Positions 19,163 to 27,569 of a stretch of DNA of 64,000 bases are shown here, piece by piece. Position numbers and translations under genes: made by a program. Origin of the DNA: Dactylococcopsis salina PCC 8305 (lineage in GTDB: Bacteria > Cyanobacteriota > Cyanobacteriia > Cyanobacteriales > Rubidibacteraceae); assembly GCF_000317615.1 (NCBI RefSeq), contig NC_019780.1:3493840-3557839 (forward strand). The letters are read 5' to 3'. The stretch's first letter is position 1; each line of letters begins with the position of its first letter. A model generated the notes under the pieces. That model was not told the DNA's origin. It searched no databases and saw only the letters and a list, made by a program, of their open reading frames with translations.

Positions 19163-21121
19163 CTAAGAAGCAAGCAGACTTTGCAGACGTGACAGGTTGC
19201 CACTGGTGAGATAAAGCAAGTCTCCTTTTCCGAGTAAATAGGTGGCTTGGCTGTGGTTTCCCCCTAAAATGATTTTAGAGTCTCCTTCACTGCTCGTTTT
19301 TAAGGCGACTCTGGCGGGAAGGTTAGAACGGATGATCGGAGTGACAATCTTCGCTTCTGGGCGCTGAGTGGAGATAATCAGATGAATCCCTGCGGCTCTT
19401 GCCATTCCCCCTAAACGCTTAATACTCGATTCTAACTGTTTGGCGATTTCTTGATCAGCCATAAAATCTGCATATTCGTCAAAGACACAAACTAAATGGG
19501 GGATTGGTGATTTTCCCTGTTGAATCAACTGTTGGTTATAGGTTTTTAAGTCAGAACATTTCCCTTTTTCTAAAAGTTGATAACGTTGCTCCATTTTCGT
19601 TACTAATTCTTCCATAAATTCAAGAGCGCGATCGCTCTCTTTGATAATTGGACAAAGTAACCAATTACTCTTTTCAAAAGCAGTAAAAGTCACCCGTTTT
19701 GGATCAACTAACGCAATTTTAACTTGCTCGATCGTATGGCGTTCTATTAAACTTAAAACCAACGACTTTAAGAACTCACTTTTACCACTTCCGGTTGTTC
19801 CGCCAATTAAGAAATGACAGGTATTAGCGTCAGATAAATCAGCTTCAATCAGTTTTCCCTCTAAATCAATCCCGATCGCAATTTTAATGTCAAAACCATT
19901 ATTTGTCTTTTGAATATAATCTTTAAAAGGAACTGCTTTTCGGTCTTTTCTGGGTAAATCAACACTAATATAACCCGCTTGTGGAGAAATTAATGGTAAA
20001 TTAGGAAGCCCCATTTGCACTTGGATATCTGTCGATCGATTGACTACAGAAACCACTTTTACCCCTAAATGAGGCTTTAATTTAAAGCGAATAAAAGATG
20101 CGCCAACGATCGCGTCTTGATAATCTACTCCTACCCCATAGGCTTGTAAAATCGTTTCGAGTTGCTTCCCTAATTCTTCAGTTTGAATGGCATCATCAGT
20201 GGTATTTTTTGGGGTTGCTCGATCGAGTGGAAGCGGAGGAAAATAACGCTGACAAGTTTCTTGCTGTGGACAAATTGGACAAAGTTTTTCTGGCTGATTC
20301 GTTTCAGGAGGCGGATCAGGTTGTGAAGGTTTCCACTGTAACCAATCTCGCATTTGTTGAAGTTTTAAAGGGGTTAATTCGTGTACAGTGTCCTTAAGTT
20401 CTTCCCAAGTATAGTAATAAACTTTAAACTCAGGTAAAACACAATAAACAGCACTATCAACGGGTTGTTGTTTATGTAAATATAAAATATAACTGTATAG
20501 AGCCACCTGTGCTAATTGAGAAGCGGAATCAATGGGAGCATAAGTTTTATACTCGACCATACAAAGCCGATCTTTTTTCAAATCACGGATTAAGCTATCA
20601 AATTTTCCTTCAATTTTTTGAGCTTTCTGTTTCGGTAGAGGATAATCACAAGTTACCGAAAGTTCCTGAGAGAAAAACGTTTCGCTAATCACATTATTAT
20701 AATTAGCGTAAAAGCAATTTGTCACTAATAACCCACTCCAATGGTTAATTAAACCTCTTAACCCTTCCCACACTTGTTGCAAAGCAGGGACATTTTCGGG
20801 CTTATTTGTCGCCACTTTCTGTAAAGCTGGAAAGAACACTTCTTTATAAAAAATACGTTGCATTTCTAGAGAAATACTTTCTCTATCTAAGGTTTTAGCA
20901 TTGGGTTTAAATAGGGACTTAAATTTAGGATTTGTTTTAGCGAGTTCAATAAATTTAGAGGCAAAATGATGAAAAGGTTTACCAATTCCTCTTGGTTGAT
21001 CTGGAGGAATAAATAATGTCTTACCACCAAAATGTTTACTTAAATAAAATAAGCGCGGACATTCAAACGCAACGCGAACATCGGTAACTGTAAATTTCGG
21101 AGAATGAGTTTGATTTGACAT
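19163..21121 (-). CDS. Fe-S PD-(D/E)XK nuclease fused to an FtsK-type DNA translocase
   Basis: A 652-residue two-domain protein, start taken at MSNQTHSPKF (21121). Residues 10-300 are a RecB/Cas4/AddB-like nuclease: GKFD (D175), E190-Y-K192 and Q202..LYSY form the PD-(D/E)XK active site, and Cys21 with CPICPQQETC (C281, C284, C290) fits the one-plus-three cysteine 4Fe-4S clasp of AddB/Cas4. Residues 330-652 are an FtsK/HerA-like motor: Walker A GTTGSGKS (440-447), LVDPKR, Walker B VCVFDEYADF and STQRPEAKIVTPIIRSN. The protein stops soon after GDLLYLTSGNLSRLQS, so the C-terminal end may be shortened. It is the last gene of the cassette running down from 24212. Coupled DNA translocation and cutting is inferred. 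Confidence 0.85.
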   Translation of the reverse strand: MSNQTHSPKFTVTDVRVAFECPRLFYLSKHFGGKTLFIPPDQPRGIGKPFHHFASKFIELAKTNPKFKSLFKPNAKTLDRESISLEMQRIFYKEVFFPALQKVATNKPENVPALQQVWEGLRGLINHWSGLLVTNCFYANYNNVISETFFSQELSVTCDYPLPKQKAQKIEGKFDSLIRDLKKDRLCMVEYKTYAPIDSASQLAQVALYSYILYLHKQQPVDSAVYCVLPEFKVYYYTWEELKDTVHELTPLKLQQMRDWLQWKPSQPDPPPETNQPEKLCPICPQQETCQRYFPPLPLDRATPKNTTDDAIQTEELGKQLETILQAYGVGVDYQDAIVGASFIRFKLKPHLGVKVVSVVNRSTDIQVQMGLPNLPLISPQAGYISVDLPRKDRKAVPFKDYIQKTNNGFDIKIAIGIDLEGKLIEADLSDANTCHFLIGGTTGSGKSEFLKSLVLSLIERHTIEQVKIALVDPKRVTFTAFEKSNWLLCPIIKESDRALEFMEELVTKMEQRYQLLEKGKCSDLKTYNQQLIQQGKSPIPHLVCVFDEYADFMADQEIAKQLESSIKRLGGMARAAGIHLIISTQRPEAKIVTPIIRSNLPARVALKTSSEGDSKIILGGNHSQATYLLGKGDLLYLTSGNLSRLQSLLAS

Positions 21122-21387
21122 AACCTTAAAGTTCAGTAGATACTGATGAACATGAGTTAAATAGACAACATCCATTCCAGCATAATGTAACTGTTTTTCA
21201 CTCAGGGGGCGTTTAAAATATAAGCCTGATCTCCTGATGTTGCTTGCGGATCACTCAACACCTGAATGAGAGAGAGTTTAGGATTAGCGGTTTGCCAAGC
21301 GGCGATTTCTGTATCTAACCAGAGAACAGAAAATTCCTGTAGCTTATTGATGATCTCTTTAATGGTTTCAGGATGATTAACATACAT
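21122..21387 (-). pseudogene. Decayed RNase D-like 3'-5' exonuclease
   Basis: From the ATG at 21387 the first 61 codons read MYVNHPETIKEIINKLQEFS then VLWLDTEIAAWQTANPKLSLIQV, the first DEDD motif (DxE) of the short RNase D-like proteins of cyanobacteria. A stop follows AYILNAP. In a shifted frame the next bases read LSEKQLHYAGMDVVYLTHVHQYLL, the last motif (YxxxD) of the same family, running into the start of the FtsK-nuclease gene. About 130 residues with the middle catalytic motifs are missing, so a deletion plus frameshift destroyed the gene. Confidence 0.75.
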
Positions 21388-21402
21388 TTATTTTTTTACC
21401 TT

Positions 21403-23391
21403 TTATGTGGGTAAGCAAATGCTTTGTTCTTCTGGTTTTGCTTGCGGATTAACAATTCTAATTTGCTGTTTCTCAATTAAAGTTTTGATAGCGCGATCGA
21501 CCTCTTCTTCACTTACTTCCTTATTAAATTGGCTTAAAGTTCTCTCAATTAACATTTTCCTACCCATAAAGAATTGAATTTTAATTAAGTTTAATAGAAA
21601 CTCTTTAATTTTCTCTCGATCGGGTTTATTATCATCATGTTCCTGATGATAATCCTGATCATCATCATCGCTAGATTCGTTATCTTTCTGAATAATATTT
21701 AATTCTTCGAGCAAATCACAATTTTCTAAAACTTTAGCTTGACGACATAATTCTTGTAATCTAGTTATATCTGGAGTTTCGTAACCGACTGTTAAATTTT
21801 TATTAGTTGCATAGCTATAGAGACTATGATAAGTTGCTAAAATATGGATTGATTCTAAATTAGGAATTAGATGACGGTTCGGATCGGTTTGGAATATCTG
21901 CTGATAAAGCTGATAACCTTTATTTTTTGGATTACCAACCGTTTGAGAACGAATTAAAATTAACTGTTGATACGCTTCTTGACTCAACAAGTTTTTACAA
22001 GACTTCATTAGAGTGCAAAAACTACCTAAATTAGATTGATCATACCAAATTACTCCGATTCTTTTTCCGTTATTATCGAGATAATGAAAAGACCTCACTG
22101 CTGATGAGTTTCCTTTCTTAAAAATGTTAAACTCGATCGAGTTCACTTGTAATGCTTCCATTACCTGTTTAAGCATATTCGCCAATTCCGCAGAAGAAAG
22201 TTGACTAATTTGTGTTATATTAGTTTTGTTTTTTGTTATTTCCTCTTGCCATTGTAATTGGAAAGATGCAATGGGATCAGGATCAATGATTTGACCCGTT
22301 TTATATTTTTGAATAAGTTGATGACCTACTTTTAAGGCACTTCTAGGGTTAGCTTTTCCACTGGGGAAATAATATCTTAAATCTTGTTCGGTTAAAGGAG
22401 CAATGTTAGACTTTGGCTTCAGTTTTACTTGCTGATGTAACGCATTAAGACGGCTTGACCATAATAATTTTATCTGTTCTGATGTGAGTGGTTTCAGGCT
22501 AATATTTTGATTAATTGGAGATTTTAGTGATGACTCAATCAAGCCCTCATAAGATTGCCATGTATCAGTAATTACGCTAATAATAACCAGAAAATCTTTT
22601 AATTTCTGGGTTTTAATGATCATGTTTAATTTCAGGATTGATTCTAGTAAATCTTTTCGATTGTTACTGATATCAATCTCATCAAAACATAATACAATCG
22701 GCAAAGTTGAGCCTGAAATCCGACTAAAACTAGCAAGAACATCGATCGCATTCTGTTCGGTTTTAATCCTTTCTTTTGTTCCTAATAACTTAGCATCTTT
22801 GTCATCCAGATCATCTCCTTTTAACCATTCGCAAGCAAGATAATATAATTCAGGTTGTGTCAAAGCGTATAAAACACTAAAAAACGCATTTGGTTTCCAA
22901 ATTCCAGTGGGATAAGCTGCTTTCATGTTACCAACAAAGGCTTTTCTTTGTCCTTGTATTTTTTGCAACAATCCCTGATCTTGCTGATTAATGATATTTT
23001 TTAACCATAATAATAATTGTGACTCTTTTTCCCCTTCTGGAATGAACATTAAGCTCTCAATTGTTTTGCGAAGGGTATATTGAAAAATGTAGTCATTTTG
23101 AATGGAAGCAATAATATGAGTAAAAAAGGCTTTATTACTTAATTTCTTTTTAATTTGACCTAAAAGATGGGTTTTTCCTGAACCGCTATCTCCTTTTAAT
23201 AAGATAGTACGACTGTTTTTATCTTTGGCGACTTGTGCTAAAATTCGTGCAATTAATTTGAGTTCATCTTGATGAATGGAATTAACGGTTAAACTCTCTG
23301 ATTGATCTTCTTCCCAAAAATTTCCTTGCTTGAAGCTAACGGTATCAAAAGGGTTAATAGATTGTTGAATTATTGTTTCTAAGTCTCGCAT
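21403..23391 (-). CDS. P-loop ATPase (AAA/ORC-like) of the FtsK-nuclease cassette
   Basis: A 662-residue protein not assignable to a named family by eye. Walker A GDSGSGKTH is near residue 70 and Walker B IVLCFDEIDI near 233; a long helical region and an acidic Asp-rich linker (SSDDDDQDYHQEHDD) follow. The C-terminal 90 residues (MLIERTLSQFNKEVSEEEVDRAIKTLIEKQQIRI) look like a winged helix. ATPase plus winged helix resembles ORC/Cdc6-type or BREX BrxC/D-like loaders, in a general sense only. The start lies 11 bases after the preceding gene and the stop 15 bases before the exonuclease remnant, so it is in one operon. Confidence 0.7.
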   Translation of the reverse strand: MRDLETIIQQSINPFDTVSFKQGNFWEEDQSESLTVNSIHQDELKLIARILAQVAKDKNSRTILLKGDSGSGKTHLLGQIKKKLSNKAFFTHIIASIQNDYIFQYTLRKTIESLMFIPEGEKESQLLLWLKNIINQQDQGLLQKIQGQRKAFVGNMKAAYPTGIWKPNAFFSVLYALTQPELYYLACEWLKGDDLDDKDAKLLGTKERIKTEQNAIDVLASFSRISGSTLPIVLCFDEIDISNNRKDLLESILKLNMIIKTQKLKDFLVIISVITDTWQSYEGLIESSLKSPINQNISLKPLTSEQIKLLWSSRLNALHQQVKLKPKSNIAPLTEQDLRYYFPSGKANPRSALKVGHQLIQKYKTGQIIDPDPIASFQLQWQEEITKNKTNITQISQLSSAELANMLKQVMEALQVNSIEFNIFKKGNSSAVRSFHYLDNNGKRIGVIWYDQSNLGSFCTLMKSCKNLLSQEAYQQLILIRSQTVGNPKNKGYQLYQQIFQTDPNRHLIPNLESIHILATYHSLYSYATNKNLTVGYETPDITRLQELCRQAKVLENCDLLEELNIIQKDNESSDDDDQDYHQEHDDNKPDREKIKEFLLNLIKIQFFMGRKMLIERTLSQFNKEVSEEEVDRAIKTLIEKQQIRIVNPQAKPEEQSICLPT

Positions 23392-23402
23392 CTTTAAGGA
23401 TT

Positions 23403-24212
23403 TTACCTAATGACTTGTATAAAAAATAAAGAGCCGCCAATCGGTTGAGAAATACCCGCTTGTAGTTGCTCTCTCGTATAGTTTTCTGCTTCGGTTAGAG
23501 AACTTAATTGGATTTTTTCGTTCTCTTCTAACCGATAAAGGGTTTGATCAACTTCTTCTCTGCTTAGAGGAGGTTGTAGTTTTTCCCGTAACTGAAAAAT
23601 CGGTAAATAATTATTAGTGTTGTGTTCTCGATCGAGTTTAATAATTAATTCTAAAATTTCTTGATCACTGATTTCCTGATTTTCGGGAGTTTCTGGTTGG
23701 GAAGAAGATTGATTTTTCCGTAAGAATGTAATATAATTATTCAGTAGGTTTAAGGTTAAAGTCGGGTTGTTTCCACTGGGATTATATTCTTCTAAGAGGA
23801 ATGTTTTTCCAGTTTCATTAAGGGTAATGGTTTCGGGTTTCGCTTGTGCAATTTCAATAAAGCCTCGATCGATTAAACTGTTAATTAGCTGATTGCGTTC
23901 TGTCGCTGACTTGATTTTAATCTCAGTAATTTTAATTGTTCCTGATTGACAGCCGTTGAGAATTGCGAGTTCTTTTTTACTAATAGGAAGTTCGGAAGGA
24001 TCAACTTTGAGGATTGCTTTTCCCGATGGTGTTATTTTGATTTTTTCGATTTTTTCAGTTAAATTAACCCAACCTCGATCGCGCAACTGGTAACAAATCC
24101 GATTACATTCTGGAATCGTGCTTTTAGTGTTAGGTTTTACGCTTCCGATTTTGGCGTGATAGCCCGCAATTCCTAACAGTTTCAGTAATAGTTTTAATTG
24201 TTTCGCTTCCAT
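23403..24212 (-). CDS. Winged-helix protein, first gene of the FtsK-nuclease cassette
   Basis: A 269-residue protein with no recognised name. It seems to be built of repeated wHTH-like units: residues 1-80 (LLKLLGIAGYHAKI.. RICYQLRDRGWVNLTEKIEKIKITPSGKAIL), 85-150 (ELAILNGCQSGTI.. LINSLIDRGFIEIAQAKPETITLNETGKTFL) and 185-245 (LREKLQPPLSREEVDQTLYRLEENEKIQL). The recurring pattern helix-helix-RGW/RGF-wing-TxxGK suggests DNA or protein binding. It may regulate the cassette or load the ATPase; both are inference. Confidence 0.6.
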   Translation of the reverse strand: MEAKQLKLLLKLLGIAGYHAKIGSVKPNTKSTIPECNRICYQLRDRGWVNLTEKIEKIKITPSGKAILKVDPSELPISKKELAILNGCQSGTIKITEIKIKSATERNQLINSLIDRGFIEIAQAKPETITLNETGKTFLLEEYNPSGNNPTLTLNLLNNYITFLRKNQSSSQPETPENQEISDQEILELIIKLDREHNTNNYLPIFQLREKLQPPLSREEVDQTLYRLEENEKIQLSSLTEAENYTREQLQAGISQPIGGSLFFIQVIR

Positions 24213-24320
24213 AATTATTCTTGTGGGTTGTGACTAATATAACATTTCTTGGTAAATTTGAATCATTACTTAAATTGTAGTCATCTGCTAAGAGAAATTG
24301 CTCAATTCAGTTTCGCTGGG

Positions 24321-24340
24321 AGACGTGCCATGGCACGTCT
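24321..24340. repeat. Variant REP palindrome
   Basis: AGACGTGCCATGGCACGTCT is a perfect 20-bp palindrome. It is a compensated variant of the AGACGTTCCATGGAACGTCT family: both arms changed together, which argues for selection or transposition acting on the hairpin. Confidence 0.8.
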
Positions 24341-24393
24341 TTAACATCTAACCGACTCCAATTGATGTTGGGTTTTGTCACTCTGTGATTGAG

Positions 24394-24723
24394 CTATTCT
24401 GGAGATACGGTTTCTCCAATCCAGTTTAAATAAGGGGCTAATCCGCTTTGAATCGGAAGGGCAATAATTTCGGGAACATCATAGGAATGAAGTTCATTGA
24501 TTCGCGTCTCTAGTTGGGAATAATAAGCGAGATCGGTTTTAATGAGTAATTGCCATTCGGAATCACTCTGTACTTCATTTTCCCAAGTGTAAACGGAATG
24601 AACGGGCATTAAACTAACACAAGCGGCGTATTTTTCTTTAACTAAAGCTGATGCGATCGAGCGGGCTTGTGTTTCAGATTCTGCGGTAACAAAAACCACA
24701 CCATACTGTTTATTTTCACTCAT
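24394..24723 (-). CDS. cutA: Divalent-cation tolerance protein CutA
   Basis: The 109-residue product shows VVFVTAESETQARSIASALVKEKYAACVSLMPVHSVYTWENEVQSDSEWQLLIKT, then LHSYDVPEIIALPI, the complete CutA1 pattern. CutA forms a trimer with a PII-like fold; a link to copper tolerance has been proposed, but its physiological role in cyanobacteria is uncertain. It flanks the FtsK-nuclease cassette as an ordinary chromosomal gene. Confidence 0.95.
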   Translation of the reverse strand: MSENKQYGVVFVTAESETQARSIASALVKEKYAACVSLMPVHSVYTWENEVQSDSEWQLLIKTDLAYYSQLETRINELHSYDVPEIIALPIQSGLAPYLNWIGETVSPE

Positions 24724-24811
24724 TTTTTAATTCGATCAATAACTCATAATAGGCGACACATCTGATCATTTTACTGTAATCTTGTGTTTAAGCAATTAAC
24801 CTTAATTCTCT

Positions 24812-25669
24812 TCACAACGCGATCGAATAAGCGATATTTTGATGACGGTAACGATTCTTTCTCGTCAGATTTATTGGTGCTAAGGACAAATGATTTTGCT
24901 CAGAATTGTTCGGTAAAATTGCCTGGTCTAAATTACTTTGCTCCCAGTTGGCTTCTTGTAGATTCGTTTCTTGTAAGTCAGCTTCTCGTAAATTTGCCTG
25001 ATCAAAATTGACTCGTTTTAAACTGGTATAATTGAGGCGCGATCGAGCTAATTTCGCTTGCGATAAATTTCCCCCTTCTAAATTTGAGCCATTGAGTTTA
25101 GCCTCTACTAAATTTCCTCCTGACAAATCCACTTCTTGTAAATCTACCTCTTTCAAAAAGGCTCTTTGTAAATTAACATCTCTTAAAAAAGCTCCATTTA
25201 AACAAGCACCTGTTAATCTGGCTTCTAATAAATTTGCCCAATTGAAGTTAGCTTGTTTCAAATTAGTTTCTCGCAAATTTGCCTTATAAGCATTAACGCC
25301 ACAAAAATTCCCCCCTTCTAAGTTCGATTTTTTCAAATTAGCATAAGATAAATTGCCACCACTAATTTTAGCTCCCATTAAGCGAGAATTCATCATAAAT
25401 GCTCCCTGAAACGTTGCTTTAGTTAATTCCGCATTTTGGAAGCTACTATCGCTCAATTTCGCATAGGTGAAGTTTGTCCAATTTAATTTTGCTTCGTTGA
25501 AAACAGAATTGGTTAAAAAAGCGCGAGTAAAGTTCACCCCCATTAAATTCGCTTCTGTGAAATCAACCGCAATGAGAGTAATCCCAGATAAATCTAACCC
25601 CCTTAGATCAACACCGCGAAAGTCTCTCTCTCCCAGATCATAAAGTCTTAGCAAATCCCTTAGTCTCAT
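24812..25669 (-). CDS. Cytosolic pentapeptide-repeat protein
   Basis: A 285-residue protein made almost wholly of A(D/N)LXX pentapeptides: from DFRGVDLRGLDLSGI at about residue 17 to NLREADLQETNLQEANWEQSNLDQ near 255, roughly 45 repeats forming a long quadrilateral beta-helix. There is no signal peptide. The N-terminal MRLRDLLRLYDLGERDF cap is common in cyanobacterial members. The function is unknown. Confidence 0.88.
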   Translation of the reverse strand: MRLRDLLRLYDLGERDFRGVDLRGLDLSGITLIAVDFTEANLMGVNFTRAFLTNSVFNEAKLNWTNFTYAKLSDSSFQNAELTKATFQGAFMMNSRLMGAKISGGNLSYANLKKSNLEGGNFCGVNAYKANLRETNLKQANFNWANLLEARLTGACLNGAFLRDVNLQRAFLKEVDLQEVDLSGGNLVEAKLNGSNLEGGNLSQAKLARSRLNYTSLKRVNFDQANLREADLQETNLQEANWEQSNLDQAILPNNSEQNHLSLAPINLTRKNRYRHQNIAYSIAL

Positions 25670-25830
25670 CTTTGTTAATTCCTTACCTCAGTTCGGTTCA
25701 GCGAGTGGCATCCAGTGGCAATTGGATCAACTCTTAATATTGATTTTAGATTTTGTCTCTAAGGAGTATGAGGGCTTGTTAATTTATGTAAAGTGATTTA
25801 ACAAAACTTAATCTATTATCCAATTTAATA

Positions 25831-26718
25831 CTAAGAAATCATATAAACTTTTCCATCCATCAACAGACGCTTAATTCCTTTTGCTTCTAATTGTTCCCTT
25901 GTTTTTCTAATTATTTTGCCATCAGGAACTTTAATCACTTTTTGAGAACGATTAGAAAACCGTCTTGCGACACGATGATTGTCAAAAATCGGGAGAGTTT
26001 TTTGTTGCGTTTCGACGCTGGGAATTTTCCCTAGATCATTAAACTCTTTCAGGGGTTTCGTAATTAAATTTGAGCCTCGATCGATCACTAAATAACAAGT
26101 TTTAGGAAATTTAGCTTGAGAAAACGGTAAAACTTCTACCTGATCGGATTTTTTTTGCTCTTTTTTCTGATTGCTTTCTTCTTCTTCTTCCCAGTCTTCT
26201 TCCTCTGTGTCGTCGATATCATCATCACTGACATCTTCCCCAAACATGGTTTGAATCGCTGTAAAGTCTATCTCCTCAAGATTTTCTGCTTCATCTTGTT
26301 CGGGAGATAAACTCATTTTTGGGGAACTTTCATCGGGAATAAAAGATAATTCTATTTGCTGACTCGATGTTGAATCATTCTCATTATCAGGTTCAGAAAT
26401 TTTCTTTTTCGGTTCTCCTTTTTTCGGAGAACTCGATTTTTCTGATTGCTGGTTGTCCGTCGTTTCTTCTGATAAGGAAGCGGTTTTTTCTTGAGTTTGA
26501 CTAGAGGTAGATTTGGCGCGTTTCTTTTGCCGATTATTCCGTTTTCTCTGAATTAAATTCACATATTCTTCGCTAGATAAAGCATTTTTCAAAACCCGAC
26601 CTACAGTCGAATTACTAACATGGAATCGATCGGCTAAAGTAGCGGTAGTTTCATCAGTTTGACGATACAAACGGATCAGTTCTGTTTTTTCTTCGTCGGA
26701 GAGTTTGCGAGGACTCAT
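25831..26718 (-). CDS. HTH protein with acidic linker (conserved in cyanobacteria)
   Basis: Residues 1-60 (MSPRKLSDEEKTELIRLYRQ, then TDETTATLADRFHVSNSTVGRVLKNAL) form a homeodomain-like helix-turn-helix like that of transposases and Hin recombinases. A basic patch (RKRNNRQKKRAK), a Ser/Glu-rich linker and a very acidic stretch (SDDDIDDTEEEDWEEEEE) follow. The last 100 residues form a compact conserved block (CYLVIDRGSNLITKPLKEF; RVARRFSNRSQKVIKVPDGK). There is no DDE or HUH catalytic core, so despite frequent transposase labels it is probably a DNA-binding regulator. Confidence 0.65.
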   Translation of the reverse strand: MSPRKLSDEEKTELIRLYRQTDETTATLADRFHVSNSTVGRVLKNALSSEEYVNLIQRKRNNRQKKRAKSTSSQTQEKTASLSEETTDNQQSEKSSSPKKGEPKKKISEPDNENDSTSSQQIELSFIPDESSPKMSLSPEQDEAENLEEIDFTAIQTMFGEDVSDDDIDDTEEEDWEEEEESNQKKEQKKSDQVEVLPFSQAKFPKTCYLVIDRGSNLITKPLKEFNDLGKIPSVETQQKTLPIFDNHRVARRFSNRSQKVIKVPDGKIIRKTREQLEAKGIKRLLMDGKVYMIS

Positions 26719-26829
26719 AAATTAGGTGAGATGATTGGATTTAATCTAAATTAAGAGGATTTGCTCTCACCATCCTACTATTGATCTGGCAAGGGTTGCT
26801 AGTGCTATGATAGGATATGATCCAAGCAG

Positions 26830-26902
26830 GGGTGTGTAACTCAGTGGATAGAGTAGCTGCCTTCTAAGCAGCGAGTCGCAGGTTCAAATCCTGCCACACC
26901 CG
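26830..26902 (+). tRNA. tRNA-Arg (anticodon TCT)
   Basis: A 73-nt cloverleaf: acceptor GGGTGTG (26830-26836) pairs with CACACCC (26895-26901), discriminator G at 26902. The anticodon arm GCTGC-CTTCTAA-GCAGC gives TCT, and the T-arm carries GGTTCAAATCC. No CCA is encoded. Confidence 0.96.
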
Positions 26903-26963
26903 TTCTGATTCGATTTTCGCTAATTGTTAAATTAAAGGGGAATATCTCTAATTCTGATCAGAA

Positions 26964-27569
26964 ATGACTGTTACTAACTCTAAATCTGTTCTTAGGTTTC
27001 AAATTTCTCCTTTAATTCGCATTACCTTACTGAGTCTTTATGTGGCGCTCACCGCTCCTTTACCTTTTCTCGCTACCGTAAGCTCAGTTACAATTCCCGT
27101 TACTTTGTTAATTGTTGGCTTATTACTGGGTTTTGTGCTTTTATACGGAGCGCTGAGTCAAAGGGTGATTTTAGATGACGAGCAAATCACTGTGGCTTAC
27201 CCGCGCTGGTTTCCGTCTTGGTTACAGAAAGGATGGTCGCTGTCTTGGGGGGAAATTGAACAGTTAAAAGTTCGTACTACTGGACAAGGAGGACTCGTTT
27301 ATTATTTTATCACTCCAGAGCGCGATGTCGCAAAGCGACTGCCCTTCGGGCATCGAGCTTACTTGCTACCGATGCGAATTGCTGGGTTTGCGCGGCTGGT
27401 GAAAGTGGTAGAAGAAAAGACTGGAATTGATACTCGTGATGTTCGTCCCTTAGCCCAGCCTTGGATGTATTTTATCTTACTCGGATTTACTTTGCTGTTA
27501 CTGTTAGTGGATACTTGGACAATTTGGACAGCAACCACTCAAGGGTTGCTTTTTTCAGTTATTAAGTAG
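26964..27569 (+). CDS. Conserved cyanobacterial membrane protein with in-frame repeat insertion
   Basis: A 201-residue protein with two N-terminal membrane segments (about 16-65), a PH-like soluble middle (QRVILDDEQITVAYPRWFPSWLQKGWSLSWGEIEQLKVRTTGQGG) and a C-terminal membrane helix (MYFILLGFTLLLLLVDTW). It resembles a conserved cyanobacterial family without assigned function. Residues RDVAKRLPFGHRA are encoded by a copy of a dispersed palindromic repeat (27320-27358), inserted in frame between FITPE and YLLPMRI. It starts 61 bases after tRNA-Arg. Confidence 0.7.
   Translation: MTVTNSKSVLRFQISPLIRITLLSLYVALTAPLPFLATVSSVTIPVTLLIVGLLLGFVLLYGALSQRVILDDEQITVAYPRWFPSWLQKGWSLSWGEIEQLKVRTTGQGGLVYYFITPERDVAKRLPFGHRAYLLPMRIAGFARLVKVVEEKTGIDTRDVRPLAQPWMYFILLGFTLLLLLVDTWTIWTATTQGLLFSVIK

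Noticed and set aside
25831-26718. Transposase call for the HTH protein
   Set aside because: Only the N-terminal HTH resembles transposases; there is no DDE or HUH catalytic core and the C-terminal block is of a different kind.
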